Shown in pieces: positions 48,368 through 60,078 of a stretch of DNA of 64,000 nt. The stretch lies in assembly GCA_013329165.1 (NCBI GenBank), contig DUKV01000001.1, positions 53,660-117,659 on the forward strand, written 5' to 3'. A program made the position numbers and the translations under genes. The stretch is from Methanocalculus sp. GTDB lineage: Archaea > Halobacteriota > Methanomicrobia > Methanomicrobiales > Methanocorpusculaceae. Numbering within the stretch: position 1 is the first letter of the stretch; each line of letters starts with the position of its first letter. Under the pieces are notes generated by a model. That model was not told where the DNA came from. It worked only from the letters and a program-made list of their open reading frames with translations, and made no database searches.

Positions 48368-48964
48368 CTATCCCCTCTTCATCTCTTCCGGGAGCGGCTT
48401 GATCCTGGCCGGAGATCCGACTGCCATCATCCCCGCCGGTACATCATGCGTAACAACTGATCCCGCTGCAACGGCCGCCCCCGATCCGATCGTGACGCCG
48501 GGGAGTATGATGGCGGCCGCCCCGATTGCGGCATAGTCCTCGATCACCGGCCCCTCAAGCCGGGGCTTGCCGGATGGCGGGTAGCGGTCATTGGTGAGGG
48601 TGACATGGGGGCCGATGAAGACATGATCGCCGATTGTGGTGTGGGTCGGGATGAATGCCATGCTCTGGATGCTCACGTGTGATCCGATGGTGCAGTTCCC
48701 CTCGATGATGGTGCCGGTGCCAACCGAGGTCTGTTTCCCGATCGTCGTCTTCTCGCGGATCAGGACATTGTGGCCGGTGTTGCAGCGATCCCCGAGGGTG
48801 ACATCGGCATAGAGGATGGTGCCGGATCTGAGCGTCACGCCTGCACCGATCACGGTGCCGGGATGGTCGGCTCTCCCGATATAGTCGCGGGAGGGAAAGC
48901 CGATGGTGACCGGCTCAAAGACGGTGAGGGATTCGCCGATGGTATTGGTGCCGTATTCGATCAT
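48368..48964 (-). CDS. Hexapeptide-repeat acyltransferase
   Basis: 198 residues of left-handed beta helix (TIGSHVSIQSMAFIPTHTTIG, in segments) with a GSPARIKPLP end, typical of sugar O- or N-acetyltransferases with the conserved GPHVTLTNDRYPP turn. Likely in nucleotide-sugar or surface glycan modification. Start chosen at MIEYGTNTIGE; the longer reading begins in AT-rich upstream sequence. Confidence 0.87.
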   Translation of the reverse strand: MIEYGTNTIGESLTVFEPVTIGFPSRDYIGRADHPGTVIGAGVTLRSGTILYADVTLGDRCNTGHNVLIREKTTIGKQTSVGTGTIIEGNCTIGSHVSIQSMAFIPTHTTIGDHVFIGPHVTLTNDRYPPSGKPRLEGPVIEDYAAIGAAAIILPGVTIGSGAAVAAGSVVTHDVPAGMMAVGSPARIKPLPEEMKRG

Positions 48965-49119
48965 CTGAAAGAGAGATGGGTGGGGATGGGAGAAAAAGGG
49001 AGGGGTAGAGTGAATAGATACACTCATCTCAAATGAGACTTTCTCATTACTGTGATTTAGACAGAAAGTATATATTACTAATATACAAAATAGATGTAAA
49101 ATCAATATTGGTAATATGT

Positions 49120-50376
49120 ATGTTAACCGATCGCATCCTTGAAGAGATCATCCTCGATCAACAGGAGGTATTCATAGCAAAGGATCCCGGTGTGAAGAGA
49201 TCCATCAAGTACGACAGGTATATTCGGCACGATCAGATCGTCATCATCTCAGGGGTGAGGCGGTGTGGAAAATCGACACTCCTGCGCCAGTTTGCCGCCC
49301 ACTACGACTCCTATTATTACATGAATTTTGATGATGAGCGGCTGATCGATCTTACTGCTGCGGATTTTTCCCGGCTCATGATCATCTTCCAGAAGATTGC
49401 AAAAGATACCCGGACTATCTTTATCGATGAGATCCAGAATATCCCGGGATGGGAGCGGTTTATCCGTCGCATCCATGATGAGGGGTACAAGATCTATCTG
49501 ACAGGATCAAATGCCCGCCTCCTCTCTTCAGAGCTTGGGACACACCTTACCGGCAGATATGCAAAGATTGAACTCTATCCCTTCTCGTTTACTGAGCTTC
49601 TTACATTCCGTGGGATAGGTGCCGGTTCACTGACATCGAAGACGAAAGCCGATATCCTGAGAGCCTTTGATCACTACCTTGAAGAGGGTGGCTTTCCCGA
49701 ATTTCTGAAATTCGGTGATCCGGAGTACCTGAAACGGACATATGATGATATCATCTACCGCGATATTGTCTCCCGGTTTGGTATACGGGAGGTGAAGGCA
49801 TTCCGGCAGCTTGTTCAGTATGTCTTTTCAAATGCGGGAAAGGAGGCCAGTTACAATTCACTCGCAAAAGCAGTTGAGATCAAGAGTCCGATGTCAGTTA
49901 GGGCATACATCGGTTATCTGGAAGAAGCATATCTTGTCTTTGAACTCTACAGATACGATGCTTCCCTGAAACGGCAGTATGCAGGGCAGAAGAAGCTGTA
50001 CGTGATAGATAACGGGATGAGAAATGCCATTGCATTCCGCTTTTCACAGGATACCGGCCGCTTGTTAGAGAATCTGGTATTTATCGAGCTGAGAAGGAGG
50101 GGTGCGGAGATATTCTTCTTCAAAGAATCTGGTGAATGCGATTTCATCATCCGTGAGAGAGATCACACAACAGAACTGCTCCAGATCTCCTATGAACTAA
50201 ATGCGATTGATCGTGACCGTGAGATCGCAGGGCTCTCCCAGGCTATGGCGGCTCATGCTCTCTCAGAGGGTACGATTCTCACCTATAACCAGGAGGAGGA
50301 GATTCTCACCCCCGATGGGATGAAGGTTCATGTCATGCCGGTCTGGCGGTGGCTGATAGAAGGATCGGGGAAGTAA
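49120..50376 (+). CDS. AAA ATPase with DUF4143 domain
   Basis: 418 residues. Walker A GVRRCGKST near 45-53, Walker B IFIDEIQN near 98, sensor LTGSNARLLSSELGTHLTGR, and a C-terminal DUF4143 with nuclease-like FKESGECDFIIRE. Members are common in archaeal accessory regions; function unproven. AT-rich TATATATTACTAATATAC lies just upstream. The start ATG at 49120 fits. Confidence 0.88.
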   Translation: MLTDRILEEIILDQQEVFIAKDPGVKRSIKYDRYIRHDQIVIISGVRRCGKSTLLRQFAAHYDSYYYMNFDDERLIDLTAADFSRLMIIFQKIAKDTRTIFIDEIQNIPGWERFIRRIHDEGYKIYLTGSNARLLSSELGTHLTGRYAKIELYPFSFTELLTFRGIGAGSLTSKTKADILRAFDHYLEEGGFPEFLKFGDPEYLKRTYDDIIYRDIVSRFGIREVKAFRQLVQYVFSNAGKEASYNSLAKAVEIKSPMSVRAYIGYLEEAYLVFELYRYDASLKRQYAGQKKLYVIDNGMRNAIAFRFSQDTGRLLENLVFIELRRRGAEIFFFKESGECDFIIRERDHTTELLQISYELNAIDRDREIAGLSQAMAAHALSEGTILTYNQEEEILTPDGMKVHVMPVWRWLIEGSGK

Positions 50377-50615
50377 ACCGGGTAATAGCAGCCTGTGATG
50401 ATGCTTTCATCCACGGTGTCGCTGCACAATGCAGATAGTCCGGACTCGATCCTGTTTCTTTTCTTACAATGCAAAAAAAAGAAGATGGATGTATCATTTC
50501 TACCCAAAACCTGTTGTTTAAATGACTAATCCACATTTTATAGGCGATTTTCTCCAGTGCCCCTATGACCCATCTTCCTCAGAAGTGTCTACTATCTCAC
50601 TGCTTCTTACCCTCA

Positions 50616-52868
<2,253 letters not shown>

Positions 52869-53078
52869 CTATCTGTCCATTTGGATTGTTCACTGTGCGT
52901 TCGTCCGTTCTCAGTCTGTTACATTAAACTCTCATCTCATTAAATTGCCGGTGAACCAGTTGCCTGACAGGAGAGAATGATTGCGTGAACTGATAGGGAA
53001 TATGATTGGCGTCGTCGTGACATGCTGCGTCACACGCAGGATCCCGATTAACCTGGATCCCAGCATATTCTATCCAGT

Positions 53079-53825
53079 TTAATTTACCTTTCCGGCCAGT
53101 TCTGATATCATTTTTATCGTTGTATATCCCTTTTCAGTGATCATATAATCACCCCGTTCGTGTCGCTGGAAGATCATGCCTGAATCGGTCAGCTTCTTGA
53201 TATGGAAGAGAAGGTTTCCGCCACGGAGCCCGGTCATCTGGGATATCCCGGAGAACGTCCTCGTTTGTGTGATGAGCGATTTCAAGATCTGAAATCTCTG
53301 AATATTTGCAAGCGGCTCGATGATCTTCCTGACTGCTATCTCCTCGTCAATCTCCTGTATGGTATCTTCGCCTTCGATTTTATTGTAGATGCCGAGGGAC
53401 TCCATAAGGCTGACCTGCTTTTCGAAGAGGCGACTGACCTCGGAGAAGCATGTATCGCATGTGTCGGAGGGGCCTTTGCTCTGCATGCTCTTCAGATCCT
53501 CCCGATATGAGCGGATGATCTCATCGGAGACGTTCCCGTCCTGTATATGCCTCGCGGTATTCTGAAGGAACTCCATAAATATTGAAAAGCAGCTCTCCCG
53601 CATAGCGCATTTTGCGACCATATGTGTGGAAAGATCTCCCCGCGCTGTTTCCACCTGCTGGTTCCTGAATAGATCTGCATAATTTTCTTTCAGCTCTTCG
53701 AGTACCACATTGATGTGCTGCTGGTTAGCATTCGCAATGAACCGTTTGAGTTCGTTCCTGAGCTCCAGGATCTCGGTCTTCAGCTCACCGATCTCGGTTT
53801 GATGATCCTGTTTCGTATTCACCAT
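53079..53825 (-). CDS. wHTH regulator with coiled coil and cysteines
   Basis: 248 residues. The N-terminus is coiled coil (TEIGELKTEILELRNEL). The middle contains cysteines in AKCAMRESCF and DTCDTCF. The C-terminus is an ArsR/MarR-like winged helix (NIQRFQILKSLITQTRTFSGI, in segments, to TEKGYTTIKMI). It could sense oxidants through the cysteines, but that is inferred from the katG context. It is divergent from the MTH865-type gene. Confidence 0.8.
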   Translation of the reverse strand: MVNTKQDHQTEIGELKTEILELRNELKRFIANANQQHINVVLEELKENYADLFRNQQVETARGDLSTHMVAKCAMRESCFSIFMEFLQNTARHIQDGNVSDEIIRSYREDLKSMQSKGPSDTCDTCFSEVSRLFEKQVSLMESLGIYNKIEGEDTIQEIDEEIAVRKIIEPLANIQRFQILKSLITQTRTFSGISQMTGLRGGNLLFHIKKLTDSGMIFQRHERGDYMITEKGYTTIKMISELAGKVN

Positions 53826-53836
53826 TATTCATCCTG

Positions 53837-53933
53837 TACTAATATCTCATGTACTTTCTAATTACTCTTAAGGTTAGTATTCTGTACTGCTCCCTTTTTG
53901 TATATTTTACTGACGCTTAAGTATATAATTATA
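53837..53933. promoter_or_regulatory. Divergent promoter/operator of the regulator and MTH865-type gene
   Basis: TACTAATA at 53837-53844 is mirrored by TTAGTA at 53874-53879, an inverted repeat suited to a dimeric regulator. On the plus side TTAAGTATATAATTATA (53918-53934) is a strong TATA element just before the ATG at 53949. The arrangement suggests autoregulation by the 53079-53825 protein. Confidence 0.45.
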
Positions 53934-53948
53934 CCCTTCCCAGATAGT

Positions 53949-54362
53949 ATGGTGACAAAGATGTCGAAATGGAAGTACACAGGAAAAGAAGTAAACCCGG
54001 AAAAGATCGACGAATCCCTGAAGACAATCAAGAGTGCATGCTTTGGATGTGAGACTCATAGCTCTGACTGTTCAATCGCAAAAGCTGCCGGGGATGTTGC
54101 GGAGATGATCGACGAGAAGAGTATTCCGGTGAAGGATCAGATCCATGCACAGATTTCTGGTGCCCTTGCTGGTGCGACGTTTCCAATAGCAACTCCGGAT
54201 GATCTTATCGCTGCATTTCCGGATGGAGCCAACACGACATGCCGTGTCGGGGATCTGAAGATGACTGCAGGAGAGGCCGGAACACTGCTTAAACCCTCCG
54301 ATTTCCCATTCAAAAGTGCGAAGGATGTTGCTGACATCATCGTATCAAGAGCAGGGCTCTGA
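53949..54362 (+). CDS. MTH865-like protein with N-terminal cysteine motif
   Basis: 137 residues. N-terminal 50-60 residues hold CFGCETHSSDC. The C-terminal half (VKDQIHAQISGALAGATFPI, then FPDGANTTCRVGDLKMTAGE) is the small MTH865 helical fold. Function unknown. Divergence from a wHTH regulator and closeness to katG suggest a role in redox stress. The start may also be ATG at 53961. Confidence 0.8.
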   Translation: MVTKMSKWKYTGKEVNPEKIDESLKTIKSACFGCETHSSDCSIAKAAGDVAEMIDEKSIPVKDQIHAQISGALAGATFPIATPDDLIAAFPDGANTTCRVGDLKMTAGEAGTLLKPSDFPFKSAKDVADIIVSRAGL

Positions 54363-54472
54363 GTATCCACCTCCTTTCCTTTTTTGATCGGGAAAATTCC
54401 CATTGAGTCAACATTTATGGGTGTATGCCTGCTGCCTAACAAATAAATAACCCTGGTTCGAATAATCCTCTT

Positions 54473-54676
54473 ATGATCTCTCAGGAGCATGCAACAAAAC
54501 GAATCCCGGTTCGTCAGAGTACCTGGGAAGAGATACAACGGTTGCGTGAACCCGGTCAGACCTATGATGATGTTATTGTCGGTCTGATTCGTGAGGGAAA
54601 CCGGAATCGGCTGTATGATGAAACAGATCGGATAATGAAACGGGGTAAATTCGCGGAGCTTCCCCGTGAATTATAG
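54473..54676 (+). CDS. RHH-like antitoxin
   Basis: 67 residues: KRIPVRQSTWEEIQRLREPG and TYDDVIVGLIREGN follow the same pattern as the antitoxin at 47966. It precedes an intact RelE-type toxin with an 11-base overlap. Confidence 0.8.
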   Translation: MISQEHATKRIPVRQSTWEEIQRLREPGQTYDDVIVGLIREGNRNRLYDETDRIMKRGKFAELPREL

Positions 54677-54968
54677 GCTTCTTATTGATGAGGCTGATGC
54701 CCTTCCCTTTATAACAAATCTGCCGGCAAAAAGCCGACGTATCATTCTTGAAAAATTGCTCTCTCTTGAGAAAGATCCTTTTCCCGGAGCTGGTGGGGAT
54801 AAAGAACTGATCAAAGCACCAAAGGGTCGGTCCGAAGAAAAAGTATATCGTCTCCATATCGCCCATAGTTTCACGGTCTTCTATCGGATTGAGAGGCTTA
54901 ATAAGACAGTATTTATTACTGAAATATTGACCATTGAGCAGGCACACAAGAAATATGATCGCCTTTGA
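54666..54968 (+). CDS. RelE/ParE-type toxin, intact
   Basis: 100 residues, GTG start. RelE pattern: LPAKSRRIILEKLLSLEKDPFP, in segments, then EKVYRLHIAHSFTVFYRIE and FITEILTIEQAHKKYDRL. Likely a ribosome-dependent mRNA interferase or gyrase inhibitor, controlled by its upstream antitoxin. Confidence 0.85.
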   Translation: MNYRLLIDEADALPFITNLPAKSRRIILEKLLSLEKDPFPGAGGDKELIKAPKGRSEEKVYRLHIAHSFTVFYRIERLNKTVFITEILTIEQAHKKYDRL

Positions 54969-54971
54969 GAA

Positions 54972-55740
54972 TTACTTCGATTGTTTCGAATCCGCAAAAT
55001 GACTTTTCAGTGTAAAGGTTAGCCATTTCTTTCCACGCCCCCAAACACCATGGCACTCCGTCACACATCTGCTGCACCGAATCGTCGCCGTCTTTGCAAT
55101 CCAGGGAGCGATAGGTGCCATGCAACGGAGGGGGAGCTGCCTGCCGATCAGCCACTGTGCTATCGGGACAACCGGCCCCGGCACCCGGGGGCTGATCGTC
55201 CGGCATCTGAAGACTTCAGGACCGTCAGGACAGATAGCACCTGCCGGGCAGGCTTTGATGCATCTTCCGCACCCAATTGCAGACATCCGGGTTCTGGTTC
55301 GCGTGATCTCCAGCACTCTCCAGTTTCAAAACGCCATTGGTCCTGAACAGATTCGATTCTCCGGCAATGACACCGGAGAGGAGGAGCCGGGGGCCATGCT
55401 CTCTGTTCAGGAGCAGGGTGCTCTTTCCGGGTGTTCCAAGGCCGGCGGCAGCGGCAACCTGCTTCAGCCGCACCACACCCCGCACCCGGCCATCCCCGAT
55501 CCTGACCGGAAGATAGAGGGGTACATGCCTGGCAATGATGCCTTCTGCCTCAAGCAGACCTTCAAGCCGGATTGCAGTCTCGTTCAGCCTTTCGGCAATT
55601 CCGAGCAGGATATCCGTCTGTTCCCGAGCATTTAGGGAATATGCCTCCACAGGAACTGCCTCTCCTGAGACGAGCACCGATTCTCCGGAAGGAAAGAACT
55701 CCAGTACATATCCCCCTATCCCTCTCTGCGAGGGTGGGGA
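54972..55740 (-). pseudogene. Broken 4Fe-4S protein (QueG-like) gene
   Basis: One frame (to about 55275) encodes LYLPVRIGDGRVRGVVRLKQ and AAAAGLGTPGKSTLLLNREHGPR, in segments, typical of QueG-like proteins. It then loses the ferredoxin, which continues in another frame as IGCGRCIKACPAGAICPDG. At 55271-55280 CCAATTGC has one base too many for NPDVC-IGCGRC. The N-terminus is also missing: the frame meets a stop before any ATG near 55740. It ends at 54972, next to the RelE stop. It probably once served the neighbouring CODH/ACS operon. Confidence 0.7.
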
Positions 55741-55889
55741 AGGCGGCCTCGCCGTACGTTTCTATTGTTTCATCCCGGAAAAAAGCATGCATATCCATCT
55801 ACTATGTCTCAATTGCGATCACTCATCAGGCTACCGATAAAGAGAGGAGCCAGCTGGTATCCGGTCTCTTTCATCTCCCCTTCTTCTCT

Positions 55890-56651
55890 TCAGTACCCGG
55901 CTTTCCCAAGGATCTCCTTCACCGAGAGATAACCCGGCGTATCATTGGGGAGATCCAGAAGCGATCTCCCGGAGAGGACAGACTCCTGCACCAGTGGGTC
56001 CTGTACCACCTTCCCGAGATACTCATGTGGGAGGGTTGTCTTTGCCCGTTCCTCTTCTGACTCCGGGAAGAGATATCCCCCCACGATGAAGAACCGGTCC
56101 ATCCCGATCTTCACCTCCCTGATGATCCGGTGTGCCCGTTTCACATGCTCAAATGACTTGTGCGAGGGGCCGATGATATCGAAGATATCATCAACCTGGC
56201 TTGCCACCTTCCGGTTCAGGTGCTCAAGTCCCGCTGGGGAGTCGATCAGCACGTACCGGTAGTTCTTTGTAATCGTTGCAAGTGCTCCCTTCAGTGCCGA
56301 GTCCGGAAGGCAGTAGCAGCCCTCCACCCACTTCGTCCCGATCGAGATGAGATCGAATGCTCCTCCTTCATACAGGCCATCCTCCCAGATCCGGCTCTCG
56401 ATCCGTTCGGTGGGGGCAATCCCTGTCGTGGTGCCGCCCCGCTTTATAAAAGTCTCTGAGATGAGATCTGCGATCGTCTTCACGCCTTCCTTCTCGAGAT
56501 CGACCCCCACCATCTCGGCGAGGTTCTGGTCGGGATCGAGATCGACAAGGAGGATCGGGATCTGATCCTTTGCGATGAAGTGCTTTGCCGTAAGCGCCGT
56601 AAAGCTCGTCTTTCCTGTTCCTCCCCGTCCCATCGTCACCAGTGTCTTCAT
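55890..56651 (-). CDS. cooC: CooC-type nickel-insertion ATPase
   Basis: 253 residues, MinD/SIMIBI fold. P-loop MGRGGTGKTSF (7-17), DLDPDQNLAEM near 38, and VDSPAGLEHLNRK near 150. It is the usual maturation ATPase (CooC/AcsF) for nickel active sites. It follows the RACo-like gene in the cdh operon direction and would load Ni into CdhA/CdhC. Confidence 0.88.
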   Translation of the reverse strand: MKTLVTMGRGGTGKTSFTALTAKHFIAKDQIPILLVDLDPDQNLAEMVGVDLEKEGVKTIADLISETFIKRGGTTTGIAPTERIESRIWEDGLYEGGAFDLISIGTKWVEGCYCLPDSALKGALATITKNYRYVLIDSPAGLEHLNRKVASQVDDIFDIIGPSHKSFEHVKRAHRIIREVKIGMDRFFIVGGYLFPESEEERAKTTLPHEYLGKVVQDPLVQESVLSGRSLLDLPNDTPGYLSVKEILGKAGY

Positions 56652-56713
56652 ATCTCATTCACCATCCATTTCCATTCTCACTCATCATCTGCCTGCTCCG
56701 AATTATCAATTCT

Positions 56714-58630
56714 TCAATTCTGAACGCAAGAGCGGGAACCCCTCTTCTCCTCACTATCCGCTTCTCCATCAGGTTCCCGTCCTGATACCTGATCCACTCT
56801 GCCGGGGAAATACTCCTCCTTCCCCGGAATGAAGAGGGCGGCGGTATACTCCTCGATAAAGTCAACATCAACGAGGAGATCGATATAGACCATGATACCG
56901 GCAATCTTCTGCGCCTCCCTCCGTTTGGCTCGCGATACCAGTGCCGCATATGCACCTTTCAGTGAGGTGTTTCCAACCGGGTGCACCTCTGCATTGGGAA
57001 AGTATGGGATGATCCCAAACTCAATGGTGTTGTGAATATCCACAAACGCCCCGAACGCCCCTGCCAGGAATATATGCCTGATATCCGTTACTTTCATCCG
57101 GTACTTCTTCAGGAGCACGCCGATCCCTCCGCAGAGGGCGGCTTTTGAGTCCATGAAGTAGTCCATATCCGTTCTTGTGATGACGATATCCCGGCCAGTT
57201 GCAGCATCCTCTGCTTTTACAACCACGTATTCAGGGCCATTGTGCCCTTCCCGGACGAGCGGATGGGCGGTGAAGATGCCCTTGAAGTCGATGATACCTG
57301 CCTTAAACATCCCGGTGACACAATCGATCAGCCCGGACCCGCAGATGCCGCGTGGCTTCCCACCCCCGATCACCATGCAACGCGCTTCCCCGGTATCCGG
57401 GTCGATCGCCACCTTCTCGATTGCACCGTGCATCGCGCGCATCCCCGAACTGATCCCGGCCCCCTCAAATGCGGGGCCCGAGGCACAGGAGATCGAGGCG
57501 ATCCAGTCTTTATTACCCAGGATGATCTCCCCGTTGGTGCCGAGATCGATGAAGAGGGAGATCTCCGACCCGCAATGGAGTCCTGAGGAGAGTACCCCGG
57601 AGACCGCATCGCCGCCGACAAAGCGGCTCACGTTCGGGAGGCAGAAGCAGTAGGCTTCGGGATGGATATTGATCCCAAGTGATGCTGCCTTCCTGATAAA
57701 CGGCTTCCGGGGAACATCGGCATCTGCCAGCTCGAGGTATCCCGGGTCGGTGCCGGTGAGGAGGTGGTTCATCACGGTATTGCTCGAAACAGCAATCTCC
57801 ACCAGATCGAGCGGGTCCACGCTGGCAGTCTCTGCAACACGCTGAATGGCAATATTGATACTCCCGGCTGCCGCCTGCTGGAGGAGCCGGAGTCCGTCTC
57901 CTTTCATGGCAAAGGCGATCCGGGTGATCACCTCTTCCCCATAGGTGATCTGCTTGTTCATGGTGGTCTCTTCAGCAATGACAATACCTGACTCCAGATC
58001 GACGAGTGCACAGGCGATCGTTGTCGTCCCGAGATCGAGGGCGATGCCGAGGGGCGGGCCGGCCTTCTCCTTCGGTATGGCATCGATCACCTCGGGATAG
58101 CCGTTTGTCTCGGTCAGAACGGCCACGAGCCCTGTATCCGATTCCTGCATCTTCCGGTACACTGAATCGCTGATGACAGGCCTTTTCCCTGAATACTCTC
58201 TCAGGCGGATTGAGGTACCTGCGTGGGGAAGGACCCGGTTGGATCTGATCTCAAGTGGATACAGCCTTACAGATGGGTCTATCCCTCCACAGTCGCATTC
58301 ACCGGAGAGCCCGCAGAGGATCTGCGGCCGCTCGATCCTGCTCTCGACCGGGATCGTCACCTCCATGTTCCCGGTCACGAAGATCTCGCAGGCGAGACGG
58401 TACCCCCGTTCCCGTTCTGCCATTGTCAGATGGTTCTTCTGGGTGAGCCTCTTCTCTCTATAATCACCGGATTCGATGATCACCCTGCATTTACCGCACT
58501 CCCCCTTGCCCCCGCAGATGCTCTCGATCTGCACGCGTGCATTCCTGAGTGCGGCGAGAAGTTTCGTCCCCTGCGGAACGGAGACGACCGTATTCAGTGG
58601 GTGGACGATTACCCTGCACTCCTCTTTCAT
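56714..58630 (-). CDS. RACo-like corrinoid-protein activator (2Fe-2S/ASKHA)
   Basis: 638 residues. The N-terminal 2Fe-2S domain has cysteines 39/45/48 (CGGKGECGKC) and 81 (LACE). A linker and an ASKHA ATPase (DLGTTTIACALVDLESG near residue 197; later IDLGTNGEIILGN and GAFGAFVDIHN) follow. Such proteins reductively reactivate the Co(II) state of the corrinoid Fe-S protein CdhDE. It overlaps cdhE by four bases. The tail after IPGKEEYFP is of low complexity. Confidence 0.9.
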   Translation of the reverse strand: MKEECRVIVHPLNTVVSVPQGTKLLAALRNARVQIESICGGKGECGKCRVIIESGDYREKRLTQKNHLTMAERERGYRLACEIFVTGNMEVTIPVESRIERPQILCGLSGECDCGGIDPSVRLYPLEIRSNRVLPHAGTSIRLREYSGKRPVISDSVYRKMQESDTGLVAVLTETNGYPEVIDAIPKEKAGPPLGIALDLGTTTIACALVDLESGIVIAEETTMNKQITYGEEVITRIAFAMKGDGLRLLQQAAAGSINIAIQRVAETASVDPLDLVEIAVSSNTVMNHLLTGTDPGYLELADADVPRKPFIRKAASLGINIHPEAYCFCLPNVSRFVGGDAVSGVLSSGLHCGSEISLFIDLGTNGEIILGNKDWIASISCASGPAFEGAGISSGMRAMHGAIEKVAIDPDTGEARCMVIGGGKPRGICGSGLIDCVTGMFKAGIIDFKGIFTAHPLVREGHNGPEYVVVKAEDAATGRDIVITRTDMDYFMDSKAALCGGIGVLLKKYRMKVTDIRHIFLAGAFGAFVDIHNTIEFGIIPYFPNAEVHPVGNTSLKGAYAALVSRAKRREAQKIAGIMVYIDLLVDVDFIEEYTAALFIPGKEEYFPGRVDQVSGREPDGEADSEEKRGSRSCVQN

Positions 58631-60063
58631 TCATCATCCTTTGGCGGCCAGTATTCCTCGATAAACCGTTTCAGGCCAGATGAGTCCTTTGGACCGACAA
58701 GTACCCGCCAGCCACTCACCTCTTCAGTCTCCCCGGAGAGGCGTGCTGCGAGGCCGGGGATGATCAGGGTGTGGTGGTCGACGATCTTCTCAGCCTCGTT
58801 GATCTTCAGCGCCTCTGCCATCACGTCAGAGGTGAGGTACCGTCCGGCAACCGCACTTTCGACACTGATCCCGCTCGTATCAACGACGATTAAGTGACAG
58901 TCGAGATGGGTGGACTTGATATCCGCTTCCACCGTGAAGAAGGTGAGGGCATAGTTTGTGGTGATCAGGAGCGGGGAGTTCTTGTCCGGATTCCCAAAGG
59001 ACCTGACACCGGGTTCGACCGATACCGGTTTCCGTGGGTCAGTGTAGATATTGAACCGCCAGATCAGCTGGGGGAGGATGTTCCATGCATCCATGCTATG
59101 CATGATGATGAGATCCGCATACCGGGAGATGAGCATCGCCGCCATGTACGTCTCCTTCCACTGTACCGCCTCCTTTGCGAGCTCTTCCCCCGCCCAGGCG
59201 GCAATCGGGGTGCCGAGGAGCGGGAACCCGGCGAGTTCGTCACGGGCGATGCATGCCGCCCTCCTGAGCTGGGTGAATGTGTAGATGGTTCCGGCAAACC
59301 CTTCATCCGGGAAAGTTCCGGGATCGAGGACCAGATCCAAAATGCCGCATGCTGTCAGGGTCTTAACAAGGCTCCTGAGAAGGGCGATATCACCTGGTGC
59401 GGATGCAACAAGGGGGGCATCATACCGGAGGGCGAGGTCGGCCATCGCCTGCCAGTTCTCCTCAGTCGCCGCATAGATGAGAGGGCGGCGATCACCTGCC
59501 TCGGCAAGCCCCGCCTCCATCACCGCCGGATCGAGGGAGCAGAGGATCAAAGGATATGTGGTGGCACCAGCCGCCGTCTTCACCGTCTCCCTGAAGGCGG
59601 CGGAATCATCGGATACAGACCGGATCGCGATCCCGTCCAGCCGGAGATCCCGCCCGATGTACTGGTAGGTGAACCCCTCGATTGCTTCAATCCGCTTCAG
59701 GATATCTTCTTTCTGCATGCTGTCATCGATATCGATGATAACCGGGGTCGGGTTATGGTAGGTAAAGTCATGCCGGTAGAGGACATGTTTTCCCCCGATA
59801 AGAACTGCATGCTCTCCGGTTCCGATTGTTACCGCCTTCACGGGAGGAGCAAGGAGTTCGCCCAGATCATGCAGAAGGTTTTCGTACTGTTCGGTTGTAA
59901 GCGGCGGGCAGTCCGGGATGGTATATTCGCCATTGACCAGTTTTGTTGCGAATGCCATGCAGTTTGCTTCGCCGCATTCGCCGCAGTTCGTCTTTGGCAG
60001 GAGCTTATAGACATCGATCGGGCTGATCTCCTTGATGCTCTTCTTTGCATGAGTATTGGCCAT
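58627..60063 (-). CDS. cdhE: CODH/ACS complex subunit gamma (corrinoid Fe-S protein large subunit)
   Basis: 478 residues from MANTHAKKS. The N-terminal [4Fe-4S] site is C27-x2-C30-x4-C35-x16-C52 in TNCGECGEANC and IPDCPP. A TIM barrel and a C-terminal corrinoid-binding region follow. It carries the methyl group between tetrahydrosarcinapterin and the A-cluster. The frame opens at 60072; this start is preferred. Confidence 0.94.
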   Translation of the reverse strand: MANTHAKKSIKEISPIDVYKLLPKTNCGECGEANCMAFATKLVNGEYTIPDCPPLTTEQYENLLHDLGELLAPPVKAVTIGTGEHAVLIGGKHVLYRHDFTYHNPTPVIIDIDDSMQKEDILKRIEAIEGFTYQYIGRDLRLDGIAIRSVSDDSAAFRETVKTAAGATTYPLILCSLDPAVMEAGLAEAGDRRPLIYAATEENWQAMADLALRYDAPLVASAPGDIALLRSLVKTLTACGILDLVLDPGTFPDEGFAGTIYTFTQLRRAACIARDELAGFPLLGTPIAAWAGEELAKEAVQWKETYMAAMLISRYADLIIMHSMDAWNILPQLIWRFNIYTDPRKPVSVEPGVRSFGNPDKNSPLLITTNYALTFFTVEADIKSTHLDCHLIVVDTSGISVESAVAGRYLTSDVMAEALKINEAEKIVDHHTLIIPGLAARLSGETEEVSGWRVLVGPKDSSGLKRFIEEYWPPKDDE

Positions 60064-60078
60064 ATCTTCCACCCCTCC

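Noticed and set aside
53025-53039. CTGCG/CGCAG hairpin upstream of katG
   Set aside because: Only five base pairs with a mismatch beyond; too weak to call a terminator or attenuator.
55690-55760. Two small hairpins (CCCTC...GAGGG and GGCG...CGCC) near the QueG-like relic start
   Set aside because: Short GC-rich arms of four to five bases arise easily; no evidence of a terminator or inserted element.
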